Shown here piece after piece: positions 1 to 8,918 of a stretch of DNA of 64,000 nt. The first letter of the stretch is position 1. Every line of letters starts with the position of its first letter. A program made the position numbers and the translations under genes. The notes beneath the pieces were generated by a model. The model searched no databases. It was given only the letters and a program-made list of their open reading frames with translations, and was not told the origin of the DNA. The DNA is from Saccharopolyspora gloriosae (GTDB lineage Bacteria; Actinomycetota; Actinomycetes; Mycobacteriales; Pseudonocardiaceae): the NCBI RefSeq assembly GCF_022828475.1, contig NZ_CP059557.1:2356001-2420000 (forward strand), read 5' to 3'.

Positions 1-238
1 CGTCGGGGCCGGACCAGCGGTACAGCGGCAGCACCGAAGAGATGCCGACTCCGGCCGCGTCGAGTTCCCGCCGGAACCGGCGGAGGGTCTCGTCGTCGAT
101 CCGCGGGTGGCGGAAGAACGGCAGCACGTCCTCGCGCGGCGAGAGTTCGATCCACTCGTAGCCGAGTTCTGCCACGAGTTTCGGTAGTTCCAGCAGCGGG
201 GTGAACCGGAACATGTTCGGGTCGATCGCGATCTTCAC
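1..238 (-). CDS. iolH: IolH-like sugar phosphate isomerase/epimerase (3' end cut by window edge)
   Basis: Only the first 79 codons are inside the window; the gene runs off the left edge. The GTG start at 238 has an AGGAG seven bases upstream. The protein opens VKIAIDPNMF and carries ELGYEWIELSPRED and SSVLPLYRWSGP, the beginning of a xylose-isomerase-like TIM barrel. That N-terminus resembles IolH of Corynebacterium iol clusters from memory. It is the third gene of the minus-strand arm iolE-iolG-iolH, 34 bases after iolG. IolH is usually found with inositol genes, but its exact reaction is not firmly settled, so the pathway assignment rests mainly on context. Confidence 0.75.
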   Translation of the reverse strand, partial: MKIAIDPNMFRFTPLLELPKLVAELGYEWIELSPREDVLPFFRHPRIDDETLRRFRRELDAAGVGISSVLPLYRWSGPD

Positions 239-272
239 CAGTTCTCCTCGGTCGATTCCGTGACGGATGCGG

Positions 273-1283
273 TCAGGCGTAGAGCTCGGGGCGTTCGACG
301 AGGGTGACCTCGGTCCGGGAACCGGATCGCTGCGCCGCCACGCCCGCTTCGCAAGCCGCCGCGGCGGCGTATCCATCCCAGGCGGAGGCTCCGTCGATGC
401 CACCGGATCGGGCCGCCCGCACCCAGTGCTGGAACTCGGCGTCGAACGCCTGCCGGAACCGCGGGCGGAAATCGGCGGCGACGCCCCCGCCCCAGCGGCC
501 GGCGTGGTGCGTGCGCATCCCGCTGTCCCCGCCGACCAGGGCGGTGCCGTTCTCGCAGACCGCTTCGCAGCGGACCTGGTAGCCGAATCCGCAGTTCACG
601 AAGATCTCGACGTCGACGAGCACACCACCGGCGGTCTCGATCGTCACGATCTGCGGGACGCCGGCTTCGGTGCTCGCAACGAGTCCTTGCTGCCGGACGG
701 ACACCGCGGTGATCTCCGCGTCGAGCAGCCATCTGGTGGTGTCGAACTCGTGCACCACCGAGTCGGTGATCAGCATTTCGGTGCTGAATCCGGGTGGTCG
801 CGCGGGATTCCGATGCGCGCAGTGCAACAGCAACGTGCGGCCGAGTTCGCCGGCGTCCAGTAATTCCTTGAGGTTCAGGTATTCCGGGTCGAATCGCCGC
901 ATGAAGCCGATCTGGATGAGCTTGCGGCCGCGGGCCGCTTCGGCTTGCACGACCCGCAGCGAGGACACGGGGTCGGGGGTGAGCGGCTTCTCGCACAGCA
1001 CGGGGATGCCGCGTTGCACCGCCGCCAGCAGCAGCGGTTCGTGGGCGGGGCCGGGCGAAGCGATCACCACGGCGTCCACATCGGACGATTCGATGACGGC
1101 CAGCGGGTCGGCCTCGGCTCGTGCGCCGTCGACGCCGTCGACCGCGCGCTCGGCCCGCTCGATGTCGGGGTCGCCGACGGCGACCAGGCGGGCGCCGCTG
1201 AGGCGTTGGTGGATGCGGGCGGCGTGGTCGGAGCCCATCATTCCGGCTCCGACCACGCCGACCCGGAGGTCGTGCTCGCTCAT
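273..1283 (-). CDS. iolG: myo-inositol 2-dehydrogenase (Gfo/Idh/MocA family)
   Basis: NAD-dependent oxidation of myo-inositol to scyllo-inosose, the first step of inositol catabolism, in the cytoplasm. The 336-residue protein has the N-terminal Rossmann motif GVVGAGMMGSDHA (about 9-21), the family CEKP motif (97-100, catalytic lysine) and D-S-V-V-H-E-F-D at 174-181, carrying the Asp/His expected in inositol dehydrogenases. Length is typical. The ATG at 1283 is chosen over longer upstream frames because AGGAG lies just before it. It follows iolE with a 134-base gap that shows no separate promoter. Other Gfo/Idh substrates are possible, but iolE upstream and an iolH-like gene downstream make inositol by far the likeliest. 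Confidence 0.93.
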   Translation of the reverse strand: MSEHDLRVGVVGAGMMGSDHAARIHQRLSGARLVAVGDPDIERAERAVDGVDGARAEADPLAVIESSDVDAVVIASPGPAHEPLLLAAVQRGIPVLCEKPLTPDPVSSLRVVQAEAARGRKLIQIGFMRRFDPEYLNLKELLDAGELGRTLLLHCAHRNPARPPGFSTEMLITDSVVHEFDTTRWLLDAEITAVSVRQQGLVASTEAGVPQIVTIETAGGVLVDVEIFVNCGFGYQVRCEAVCENGTALVGGDSGMRTHHAGRWGGGVAADFRPRFRQAFDAEFQHWVRAARSGGIDGASAWDGYAAAAACEAGVAAQRSGSRTEVTLVERPELYA

Positions 1284-1417
1284 GAGGTTCTCCTGCGCAT
1301 CGCGCCGTACGCATGACAACGGCACGTGGCGATGTGTGCGGTGACGGTTCGAGAGGACGGCTCGGCGCCGACCGGTCCGTGGAGGGTGCTGCACGCCGGG
1401 TCTTGCCGGGGGAGGCG

Positions 1418-2335
1418 TCAGCGGACGCCTGCTCCGCATCGGGTCAGGTAGTCGCGGGTGCGCCGCGCGATGGGCAGCGGCACTTCCGGTGCGCACGGGT
1501 AGAGGTCCTGTTCGACGATCGCGAACAGGTCGGCGTCGAGTCCGCGAACCGCCTCGATGATCGGTTCCAGGGCAGGAACCCCGTTCGGCGGCTCGCACAT
1601 CACGCCGCGCCGCACCGCCGGGCCGAAGGGCAGATCATCGTCGTGCACCCCGGCGAGCACCTGCGGATCGACCTGCTTGAGATGCAGGTAGCCGATGCGG
1701 CTCGGGTACTTCTCGATCAGCTCCAGGTTGTCCCCGCCGCAGTAGGAGATGTGCCCGGTGTCCAGGCACAACGTCACCAGCGTCGGATCGGTCATCTCCA
1801 GGAACCGTTCGACGTGCTGCTGGGTGTCGACATGGCTGTCGGCGTGCGGGTGGAACTGCAGGCGTAAGCCGAATTCCTCGTACACCGCCTTGGCGAGCCG
1901 GTCGATGCCGGTGCCCAGCGCACGCCAGGAACCGTCGTTGAGCGCGCGATCCTCGAGTTGTTCGCCGGTGGCGGGGTCGCGCCACATTTCGGGGATCACC
2001 ACAAGATGTTTCGCGTCCAGCGCGGCGGTGAGTTCGGCGACCTGGCGAACGTGCTCCCAGGTCTGCGCCCAGACGTCACCGTGGTGGAACGCCGTGAAGC
2101 AGGTGCCCGCGGACAAGGTCAGTTCCCGCCGGGCGAGTTCGTCGCGCAGGCGGTGCGGATCGGTCGGCAGGTAGCCGTACGGGCCGAGTTCGATCCAGCG
2201 GTATTCGGCGGCGGCGACTTCGTCGAGGAACCGCTGCCACGGGGTCTGCTGCGCGTCTTCGGGGAACCAGACACCCCATGAATCCGGTGCCGAACCGACC
2301 CGCAGCCGGTCCCCGGCTCCGTTGCCGTTGGTCAT
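1418..2335 (-). CDS. iolE: inosose dehydratase (2-keto-myo-inositol dehydratase)
   Basis: Dehydrates scyllo-inosose to 3D-trihydroxycyclohexane-1,2-dione, the substrate of IolD. The protein (305 aa) is a xylose-isomerase-like TIM barrel opening with VGSAPDSWGVWFPEDAQQTPW, a start typical of IolE. Conserved metal/substrate residues appear in IELGPYGYLPTD, LQFHPHADSHVDT and LCLDTGHISYCGGD. The ATG at 2335 follows AAGGAG with good spacing, so the longer upstream frame is not used. It is the first gene of the minus arm, transcribed from a TTGACA promoter near 2555 with an IolR-like box directly upstream. Confidence 0.9.
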   Translation of the reverse strand: MTNGNGAGDRLRVGSAPDSWGVWFPEDAQQTPWQRFLDEVAAAEYRWIELGPYGYLPTDPHRLRDELARRELTLSAGTCFTAFHHGDVWAQTWEHVRQVAELTAALDAKHLVVIPEMWRDPATGEQLEDRALNDGSWRALGTGIDRLAKAVYEEFGLRLQFHPHADSHVDTQQHVERFLEMTDPTLVTLCLDTGHISYCGGDNLELIEKYPSRIGYLHLKQVDPQVLAGVHDDDLPFGPAVRRGVMCEPPNGVPALEPIIEAVRGLDADLFAIVEQDLYPCAPEVPLPIARRTRDYLTRCGAGVR

Positions 2336-2552
2336 CGAAATCTCCTTCTGCTGCTGCGTTGCGGCTGGAAGTCCGATCTGCGGCACCGGAGGAACCGGTG
2401 CGGATGTCCGCTTTCACGGCCCGGTAAGTAGTGCGGGCCGTCGGGATTCGCGGAGTGCTGGGCGGCGTCGTTCCGAGGGTGTCGTTCGGGGCCGACTGTG
2501 ACGCCGATCTCCGTGTGTTCGGTAGCGGTAGTTTTCACCGCGGCACGGGCCG

Positions 2553-2577
2553 TGTCAAGAATTAGTCCTGACATACT
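2553..2577 (-). promoter_or_regulatory. iolE promoter -35 box and IolR-like operator
   Basis: On the minus strand AGTATGTCAGGACT (2577-2564) is followed by TTGACA (2558-2553). The first bases AGTATGTC match the left half of the perfect palindrome in front of iolC. The box starts 19 bases before the -35 in both places. The second half-site is degenerate here. No convincing -10 hexamer was found. The rest of 2336-2802 holds no gene. Confidence 0.6.
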
Positions 2578-2802
2578 TACGTACGGATGAACTCGGTGAT
2601 CCGCTCGGGGGAGGCTGCGGCGCCGATTCCACTCGAGTGATCGACACCGCGACGGGGCAGCCGGGCGCGTGAGGTGTCGCGGCCGGATCGGGACGTGGCT
2701 AAGGGGTCCTGATCGGCGGCGGTGGGCGCGGTCAGGCGTGGTGCGGGCCGGCCGCGGGTGTGCCGACGGAATCCGGTCGGCGTCGAAAGCGGAGTGCGCG
2801 GC

Positions 2803-3585
2803 TCAGACGTCGCCGCGCAGCGAGAGGTCGAACGAATAGCGGGACGCCCGGTACACGTGCGAGCCGTACTCGACGATCCGCCCGGACTGGTCGTAGGTGG
2901 TGCGTTCCATGGTCAGCAGCGCCGCGCCCTCGGGCTCGTCCAGCAACTCGGCGTCCTGCTTGGTCGCGACGCGTGCGCCGATCGTTTGGCGCGCGGCGTG
3001 CAGCGGCACGCCCGCGTTGCGCAGCAGCTGGTAGAGCCCGCGCTCGATCAGCGAGTCCGTCGAGGGGTGGATCAGTTCGGCGGGCAGGAAGTTGTTCATC
3101 CGCGCGATCGGTTCACCGCTGGCGTACCGGACGCGTTCCAGGTGCAGCACGCTGTCGGTGCGGGTGAGCCCGAGCGTGCCGGTGAGCTCGTTCGGCACCA
3201 GCTCGACCTCGTTGATCAGCACCTGGGTGCTGGGGCTGCGGTCGATCTCGGTGAGGTCGTCGAACAGGCTGCTCAGCTCCACGGAGCGCTTCACCTTGTT
3301 GAACACGACCTGGGTCCCCGCGCCGCGCTTGCGCACGACGAGGCCCTTGTCGACCAGTGAGCCGATGGCCTGCCGGACCGTCGGCCGGGACAGCCCGAGG
3401 CGGCCTGCCAGTTCGATCTCGTTGTCCAGCCGGGTGCCGACCGGCAGGTCGCCGGACTCGATGGCCGCCTCGATCTGGGTGGCCACCTGGTGGTACAGCG
3501 GGATGGGGCTGGTGTGGTCCACGGTGATCCGGCTGGCCGGGTCCCAGGTGGAAGTCCCGGTCGTACGCGGGGATCGGTGCTGCAT
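2803..3585 (-). CDS. iolR: GntR/HutC-family repressor of the inositol genes
   Basis: A 260-residue transcription regulator. The N-terminal winged helix (about 20-85) includes PIPLYHQVATQIEAAI and LGLSRPTVRQAIGSLVDKGLV. The C-terminal effector domain has the UTRA look (DSVLHLERVRYASGEPIARMNNFLP, then GAALLTMERTTYDQSGRIVEYGSHVYR). The ATG at 3585 is preceded by AAGGA at a slightly long distance. It is divergent from iolC, and the 18-bp palindrome AGTATGTCCGGACATACT between them is the expected operator for itself and iolC. By analogy with other iol clusters, an inositol catabolite should relieve repression. It ends towards the iolE promoter, which has a related box. Confidence 0.85.
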   Translation of the reverse strand: MQHRSPRTTGTSTWDPASRITVDHTSPIPLYHQVATQIEAAIESGDLPVGTRLDNEIELAGRLGLSRPTVRQAIGSLVDKGLVVRKRGAGTQVVFNKVKRSVELSSLFDDLTEIDRSPSTQVLINEVELVPNELTGTLGLTRTDSVLHLERVRYASGEPIARMNNFLPAELIHPSTDSLIERGLYQLLRNAGVPLHAARQTIGARVATKQDAELLDEPEGAALLTMERTTYDQSGRIVEYGSHVYRASRYSFDLSLRGDV

Positions 3586-3633
3586 GGAGGTCACGTTCCT
3601 TACGGTAGCAAGATCGGGTGTCACCCTTAAGTA

Positions 3634-3658
3634 AGTATGTCCGGACATACTATTGACA
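3634..3658 (+). promoter_or_regulatory. IolR operator and -35 box of the iolC operon
   Basis: AGTATGTCCGGACATACT (3634-3651) is a perfect 18-bp palindrome, followed one base later by a consensus TTGACA (3653-3658) reading toward iolC. A possible -10 is TAGACA at 3677-3682. The site lies in the divergent iolR/iolC gap, 49 bases from the iolR start. The rest of the 340-base gap (to 3925) shows no gene, so iolC has a 5' leader of more than 200 bases. Confidence 0.7.
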
Positions 3659-3925
3659 TGCGGCGTGACACCCGAGTAGACACGAAATCACAGCGCGCGG
3701 CGCGGTATTCGGCCCCTCCGTTCCAACGATCCCGCCGTCCTTGCACGCGCGGTCCCGCGATCCCGGTATCCGACGAACCCCGGTTCTGGACACCGGAAAG
3801 AGATCGGTACCTGAAATCCGCCCGCCACCCGGACATCCGGCACCTCGCCGGGTGCTCCGGGGGCGTTCAGATAGTCCCAGCCCTCGCCGATTCCCTTCCC
3901 TGAGCCCGTTTCGGAGGTCAGCCCG

Positions 3926-4888
3926 ATGAGCATCCCGTTCGACGTCATCACCATGGGCCGTATCGGGGTCGACGTGTACCCGTTGCAGACGGGCGTGCCA
4001 CTGCCGCAGGTCGAGACGTTCGGCAAGTACCTCGGAGGATCGGCCACGAACGTCGCGGTCGCGGCTTCTCGGCTCGGACGTGCCACGGCGGTGATCAGCC
4101 GGACCGGCGCCGATCCGTTCGGTGAATACGTGCACCAGGCATTGCGCGGGTTCGGCGTGGACGATCGCTGGGTCACGCCGGTCGAGCGGTACCCGACTCC
4201 GGTGACCTTCTGCGAGCTGTTCCCGCCGGACGATTTCCCGCTGTACTTCTACCGCTATCCGAAGGCCCCGGACTTGGAGATCCGGACCGGTGAACTCGAT
4301 CTCGACGCCGTCGCCGATGCCCGGATCTTCTGGATCACCGGCACCGGACTCGCCGAGGAACCGAGCAGATCGGCGACCTTGACGGCGCTGGAACATCGGG
4401 CGCGGCGTGGGCACACCGTGTTCGACCTGGACTGGCGGCCGATGTTCTGGCCCGATCACAACGAAGCGACCTCCTGGTACCGGCGGGCGCTGCAGCACGC
4501 CACCGTCGCGGTCGGCAACCTCGACGAGTGCGAACGGGCCGTCGGCACCCGTGATCCGGACGCAGCCGCCGATGCGCTGCTGGCCGCCGGAGTGGAACTG
4601 GCCGTGGTCAAGCAAGGGCCGAACGGGGTGCTCGCGCGCACCGCCACCGCGGAGGTCGTGGCACCACCGGTGCCGGTCGACGTCGTCAACGGTCTCGGCG
4701 CCGGCGATGCCTTCGGCGGCGCGCTGTGCCATGGCCTGCTCGCGGGGTGGGAACCGGCGCGCACGATGCGCTTCGCCAACGCCGCCGGGGCATTGGTGGC
4801 CTCCCGGCTCGCCTGTTCGTCCGCGATGCCTTACGTGCACGAGATCGAAAGTCTTCTGTCCGCCGACCGCCCCGGTGCCACCCGCTGA
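3926..4888 (+). CDS. iolC: 5-dehydro-2-deoxygluconokinase (PfkB family)
   Basis: Phosphorylates 5-dehydro-2-deoxygluconate (DKG) to the 6-phosphate in the cytoplasm. The 320-residue PfkB sugar kinase has GKYLGGSATNVAVAASRLG at 33-51 (substrate side, signature 1) and NGLGAGDAFGGAL at 255-267, where GAGD is the anion hole and catalytic Asp. MGRIGVDVYP near the N-terminus is typical of IolC. It is the first gene of the plus arm and lies 24 bases before the aldolase-like gene, with which it is probably cotranscribed. Many bacteria fuse IolC to a DUF2090 domain; here the kinase stands alone. Confidence 0.93.
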   Translation: MSIPFDVITMGRIGVDVYPLQTGVPLPQVETFGKYLGGSATNVAVAASRLGRATAVISRTGADPFGEYVHQALRGFGVDDRWVTPVERYPTPVTFCELFPPDDFPLYFYRYPKAPDLEIRTGELDLDAVADARIFWITGTGLAEEPSRSATLTALEHRARRGHTVFDLDWRPMFWPDHNEATSWYRRALQHATVAVGNLDECERAVGTRDPDAAADALLAAGVELAVVKQGPNGVLARTATAEVVAPPVPVDVVNGLGAGDAFGGALCHGLLAGWEPARTMRFANAAGALVASRLACSSAMPYVHEIESLLSADRPGATR

Positions 4889-4912
4889 GCGGCTAGTGCG
4901 AAAGCGAGAACA

Positions 4913-5794
4913 GTGACCACTTTGAGCATCACCGATCTCACGCGGGTACGCGCCACTCGCCCGGAGGCGATCCGGGAGGCGGCCGCGGCCCGCCGTCGCA
5001 GGCCGCTGTTGAGCGAGAACGGCAGGCTGCTGGTCATCGCCGCCGACCATCCGGCCCGGGGCGCGCTGGGCGCCGGTGACGACGCGCTCGCGATGGCGAA
5101 CCGGTACGACCTGTTGGAGCGGCTGTGCATCGCGCTCGCGCGGCCAGGAGTCGACGGCGTGCTGGGCACTTCCGACGTGCTCGACGATCTGTTGTTGCTC
5201 GGGGCGTTGGAGGACAAGGTCGTGATCGGTTCGATGAACCGGGGCGGGCTGGCCGGAGCACAGTTCGAATTGGACGATCGGTTCACCGGGCACCGCGCGG
5301 CGGACATCGAACAATTGCGTTTCGACGGTGGAAAACTCTTGCTGCGCCTCGACTACACCGACCCGGGTTCATTGGAGACGATGTGCGGCGCCGCGCAAGC
5401 GGTCAACGATCTCGCCGAACGCGGGCTGATGGCGATGGTCGAACCGTTCCTGTCTCGCCGGGTGAACGGCAAGGTGCGCAACGACCTGTCCGCGGAGGCG
5501 GTGACCCGGTCCATCGCGATCGCCGCCGGGCTGGGCGGAACGTCCGCCTACACCTGGCTCAAAGTGCCCGTGGTGGACGAAATCGAGCGGATCGGCCCGG
5601 TAATGGAGACCACAACACTGCCCACCGTGCTGCTGGGCGGCGAGGTCGCAGCGGATCAAGACGCGACGTTCGCGCAGTGGGGGAAAGCGCTGCGACTGCC
5701 GAACGTGCAGGGGCTCGTCGTAGGTCGGAGCCTGCTCTATCCGCCGGACGGGGATGTGGCCTCAGCGGTGGACACCGCAGTCCGATTGTTGTGA
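4913..5794 (+). CDS. Cgl0159-type (beta/alpha)8 aldolase-like protein of the inositol locus
   Basis: A 293-residue protein with a GTG start. It contains LLVIAADHPARGALG, DGVLGTSDVLDDLLLLGALEDKVVIGSMNRGG and KLLLRLDYTDPGSLETM, the features of the Cgl0159 family found beside iolC in corynebacterial iol loci. By position it is the best candidate for splitting DKG-6-phosphate to dihydroxyacetone phosphate and malonic semialdehyde, since no IolJ-type class II aldolase is present in the window. That role is inference. ADHPAR near the N-terminus and TYWLKV-like strands (YTWLKVPVV) recall class I aldolases, but a Schiff-base lysine cannot be fixed by eye. Confidence 0.75.
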   Translation: MTTLSITDLTRVRATRPEAIREAAAARRRRPLLSENGRLLVIAADHPARGALGAGDDALAMANRYDLLERLCIALARPGVDGVLGTSDVLDDLLLLGALEDKVVIGSMNRGGLAGAQFELDDRFTGHRAADIEQLRFDGGKLLLRLDYTDPGSLETMCGAAQAVNDLAERGLMAMVEPFLSRRVNGKVRNDLSAEAVTRSIAIAAGLGGTSAYTWLKVPVVDEIERIGPVMETTTLPTVLLGGEVAADQDATFAQWGKALRLPNVQGLVVGRSLLYPPDGDVASAVDTAVRLL

Positions 5795-5799
5795 CGGAC

Positions 5800-5960
5800 C
5801 GGATCTTTTCCACGTTGTGGGGCGAGTAGCGGGGCCTCAGCTGTCCGCTCGCTGTGGGATGACACCTGAGAACCCCGGTGGTCGTTCTGCTCGGGTGGTC
5901 ACTGCTCAGTGGCTGTGTCGCTGGCAAGAGGCTGATCAAAACCATTTCCGAACGGAGAAC
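5800..5960 (+). repeat. Intergenic repeat R1, copy a (shortened)
   Basis: Shares CTGAGAACCC, GTGGTCG, TGGTCACTGCTCA and GATCAAAA in order with five other intergenic stretches of this window. This copy lacks about 50 bases from the middle of the element. It fills most of the gap between the Cgl0159-like gene and iolB, in the same orientation as transcription. Confidence 0.7.
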
Positions 5961-5986
5961 CAAAGGGTTCTAGGACGGAGGAGGAA

Positions 5987-6910
5987 GTGTTGGCGGACAA
6001 CCGTTTCTACCGGCCTGCGGGCGTGGCGGCGCGCGGTGACTACGCCGTGCACGTCGACCCGGAGACTGCCGGGTGGGGCTACTCGTCGTTGCGCGTGCTG
6101 GAACTTGAAGCGGGCGCGGAACACGAACTCTCCACTGAGGACAGTGAATGGATCGTGCTGCCGCTCACCGGCGGTTGCACCGTTCGATCCGAGGACGACA
6201 GTGGTGGCGAGACCGAGGTGTTCGAACTCGCGGGCCGCAGCAGCGTCTTCCGCGGCGTCACCGATTTCGCCTACGTGCCCAGGGATTCGCGGGTGCGGAT
6301 CAGCACCGAAGCGGGCGGCAGGTTCGCGCTCACCGGCGCCGAGTGCGAGCGGCGGCTGCCCGCGCGCTACGGCGCGGCCTCCGACGTACCGGTCGAGCTG
6401 CGCGGTGCGGGGCAGGCGAGCAGGCAGGTGAACAACTTCGGTGCGGCGCACGTGTTCGAGGCGGACCGGCTGATCGCGGTGGAGGTGCTGACCCCGGCGG
6501 GGAACTGGTCGTCCTTCCCGCCGCACAAGCACGACACCGAACGCGAGGGCGAGTCTCGGCTGGAGGAGATCTACTACTTCGAGATCGACGCGGGCCACGG
6601 TGCCGACGGGGTCGGCTACCAGCGGGTGTACCCGTCCGGTCCGGGCCGGGACACCGATGTGCTGGCGGAGGTGCGCAGCGGTGACGTGGTGCTGATCCCC
6701 GACGGCTGGCACGGTCCGTCGATGGCGGTGCCCGGCTACGACATGTACTACCTGAACGTCATGGCCGGGCCTTCCCCGGACCGGGCATGGCTGATCTGCG
6801 ACGACCCGGCGCACGCGTGGGTGCGCGAGACTTGGCGGGACCAGCCGGTGGATCCGCGGTTGCCGCTGTACGCGGCTCCGGCCGCTGAGCAGGGGAGGGA
6901 TCAACGATGA
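5987..6910 (+). CDS. iolB: 5-deoxy-glucuronate isomerase
   Basis: Isomerises 5-deoxy-glucuronate to DKG between IolD and IolC. The 307-residue double cupin has metal-binding residues in PPHKHDTEREG (about 179-188), LEEIYYFEI (192-200) and PDGWHGPSMAVPGYDMYYLN (238-257). Length and motifs fit the family. The start is GTG 5987 or TTG 5990; GGAGGAGG lies immediately upstream and either is acceptable. It overlaps iolD by four bases (ATGA), so the two are translationally coupled. The R1 repeat separates it from the previous gene, which may place it in a second transcript. Confidence 0.93.
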   Translation: MLADNRFYRPAGVAARGDYAVHVDPETAGWGYSSLRVLELEAGAEHELSTEDSEWIVLPLTGGCTVRSEDDSGGETEVFELAGRSSVFRGVTDFAYVPRDSRVRISTEAGGRFALTGAECERRLPARYGAASDVPVELRGAGQASRQVNNFGAAHVFEADRLIAVEVLTPAGNWSSFPPHKHDTEREGESRLEEIYYFEIDAGHGADGVGYQRVYPSGPGRDTDVLAEVRSGDVVLIPDGWHGPSMAVPGYDMYYLNVMAGPSPDRAWLICDDPAHAWVRETWRDQPVDPRLPLYAAPAAEQGRDQR

Positions 6911-8775
6911 CCTCGGGAACCAGACGGCTGACCGTCGCGCAGGCGCTGGTGCGGTTCCTGGCGCGGCAGCACACCGAACGCGACGGGGAACGTGTCCGTT
7001 CGATCGCCGGATGCTGGGGGATCTTCGGTCACGGCAACGTGGCCGGAGTCGGGCAGGCGCTGCTGGAGACGCCCGAACTGCCGTACCTCCAGGGCCGCAA
7101 CGAGCAGGCGATGGTGCACGCGGCGGTCGGTTACGCGCGGCAGCGGAACCGGCTTTCCACCTACGCGTGCACGACGTCGATCGGCCCCGGCGCCACGAAC
7201 CTCGTCACCGGCGCCGCGCTGGCCACGATCAATCACCTGCCGGTGCTCCTGCTGCCCGGGGACGTGTTCGCGACCCGGCCGGCGGATCCGGTGCTGCAAC
7301 AACTCGAACTGCCGCATGCGCGGGACGTGTCGGTGAACGACGCACTGCGCCCGGTGTCCCGGTACTTCGACCGGATCTGGCGTCCCGAGGCGCTGATCCC
7401 GTCCGCGCTGGAGGCGATGCGGGTGCTGACCGACCCGGTGCAGACCGGTGCGGTGACGCTGGCCCTCCCGCAGGACGTGCAGGCCGAAGCGCACGACTGG
7501 CCCGAGGAGTTCTTCGCCGAGCGGACCTGGCGGGTGGACCGTCCGCGGGCCGACCCGCGGTCCTTGACCGAAGCGGCCGACCGGATCCGCGCCGCCCGCC
7601 GTCCGTTGATCATCGCAGGTGGCGGGGTGCATCACAGCGGGGCGGAGCAGGCGTTGGGCGAGCTCGCCGCGGTCACGGGGATCCCGGTGGCCGAGACGCA
7701 GGCGGGACGCGGTTCGCTGCGGTACGACGATCCTCGCGAACTCGGTTCGATCGGGCACACCGGCACCGCGGCCTCCGATGACGTCGCGCGGCAAGCGGAC
7801 CTGATCATCGGTGTCGGCACCCGTTACTCGGACTTCACCACGGCTTCGCGCACCTTGTTCGCGAATCCCGAGGTGCGGTTCGTGAACGTCAACATCGCCG
7901 CGGCGGATGCGCACAAGCAGGCCGCGATACCGGTGGTCGGGGACGCGCGGGCGGTGCTCACCGAACTCGCCGAGCGGTTGGCCGGCCACCACGTCGCCGC
8001 GGACTACGTGCGGGAGTACCGCGCGGCGGCGAGCAGCTGGGCCGAGGTCGTGGACGGCGTCACCCGGGCGGCCGACGGCGCGGAGCGACCCGGCCAGGCC
8101 GAAGTGATCGGGGCGCTCGACCAGGTCCTCGACGAGCGTGATGTGGTGATCAACGCGGCGGGGTCGTTGCCGGAGGACCTCAACAAGCTGTGGCGGGCCA
8201 GGCAACCGAGTCAGTACCACGTGGAGTACGGCTTTTCCTGCATGGGCTATGAGATTCCGGCGGCCATCGGCGCGCGCCTGGCCGATCCGGACCGCGAGGT
8301 GTTCGCGCTCGTGGGCGACGGGACGTATCTGATGCTGCCGACGGAACTGGTGACCGCGGTGCAAGAAGGCATCAAGATCAACCTCGTGCTGGTGCAGAAC
8401 CACGGTTACGCGTCCATCGGCGGCTTGTCGGAGAAGGTCGGTGCGGAACGCTTCGGCACCGCATACCGGTTCCGCGATCAGGACGGCCGGTTCACCGGAG
8501 CTCCGCTGCCGGTGGACTTGGCGGCGAACGTGCGGAGCCTCGGCGTGGACGTGTTGCACGCGGACACCGTCGACGAACTGCGCGAGGCGTTGCGCGCCGC
8601 GCGGGCGGCGGACCGGCCGACGGCGGTGTACGTGGAAACCGACCCGGAGAAAGCTCAGTTACCGCCCGAGGCGTGGTGGGACGTGCCGGTGGCCGAGGTG
8701 TCGGCGCTGGAGAGCACCCGCTCGGCCCGGGAGAACTACGAGCAGCAGAAACGAAACCAGCGGCACCACCTGTGA
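6907..8775 (+). CDS. iolD: 3D-(3,5/4)-trihydroxycyclohexane-1,2-dione acylhydrolase (ThDP enzyme)
   Basis: Opens the ring of trihydroxycyclohexanedione to 5-deoxy-glucuronate. The 622-residue protein has the acetolactate-synthase-like three-domain layout. The activating glutamate is in LQGRNEQAMV (E66), followed by the N-terminal ThDP loop TTSIGPGATNLVTGAA. A central Rossmann-like domain includes PLIIAGGGVHHSG. The C-terminal ThDP/Mg motif begins LVGDGTYLMLPTEL near residue 470 and runs to LVLVQNHGYASIGG. It starts inside the end of iolB (ATGA). Confidence 0.95.
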   Translation: MTSGTRRLTVAQALVRFLARQHTERDGERVRSIAGCWGIFGHGNVAGVGQALLETPELPYLQGRNEQAMVHAAVGYARQRNRLSTYACTTSIGPGATNLVTGAALATINHLPVLLLPGDVFATRPADPVLQQLELPHARDVSVNDALRPVSRYFDRIWRPEALIPSALEAMRVLTDPVQTGAVTLALPQDVQAEAHDWPEEFFAERTWRVDRPRADPRSLTEAADRIRAARRPLIIAGGGVHHSGAEQALGELAAVTGIPVAETQAGRGSLRYDDPRELGSIGHTGTAASDDVARQADLIIGVGTRYSDFTTASRTLFANPEVRFVNVNIAAADAHKQAAIPVVGDARAVLTELAERLAGHHVAADYVREYRAAASSWAEVVDGVTRAADGAERPGQAEVIGALDQVLDERDVVINAAGSLPEDLNKLWRARQPSQYHVEYGFSCMGYEIPAAIGARLADPDREVFALVGDGTYLMLPTELVTAVQEGIKINLVLVQNHGYASIGGLSEKVGAERFGTAYRFRDQDGRFTGAPLPVDLAANVRSLGVDVLHADTVDELREALRAARAADRPTAVYVETDPEKAQLPPEAWWDVPVAEVSALESTRSARENYEQQKRNQRHHL

Positions 8776-8918
8776 CCGCTTTGCCTCGAACCCGGGCGGA
8801 GAGCTCCGCTGGCTCCCTCGCGGCGGGTGCGTGGGACCGGGAACCGTCGGTTCGACGCGGTGGGTGAACACGGGTGTCCGGAAACGGATTCGCCCCGATC
8901 GGAAGGGTTCAGGAGATC

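Noticed and set aside
3650-5314. A 554-codon minus-strand frame across iolC
   Set aside because: Antisense to a PfkB kinase with intact motifs; composition typical of GC-rich shadow frames.
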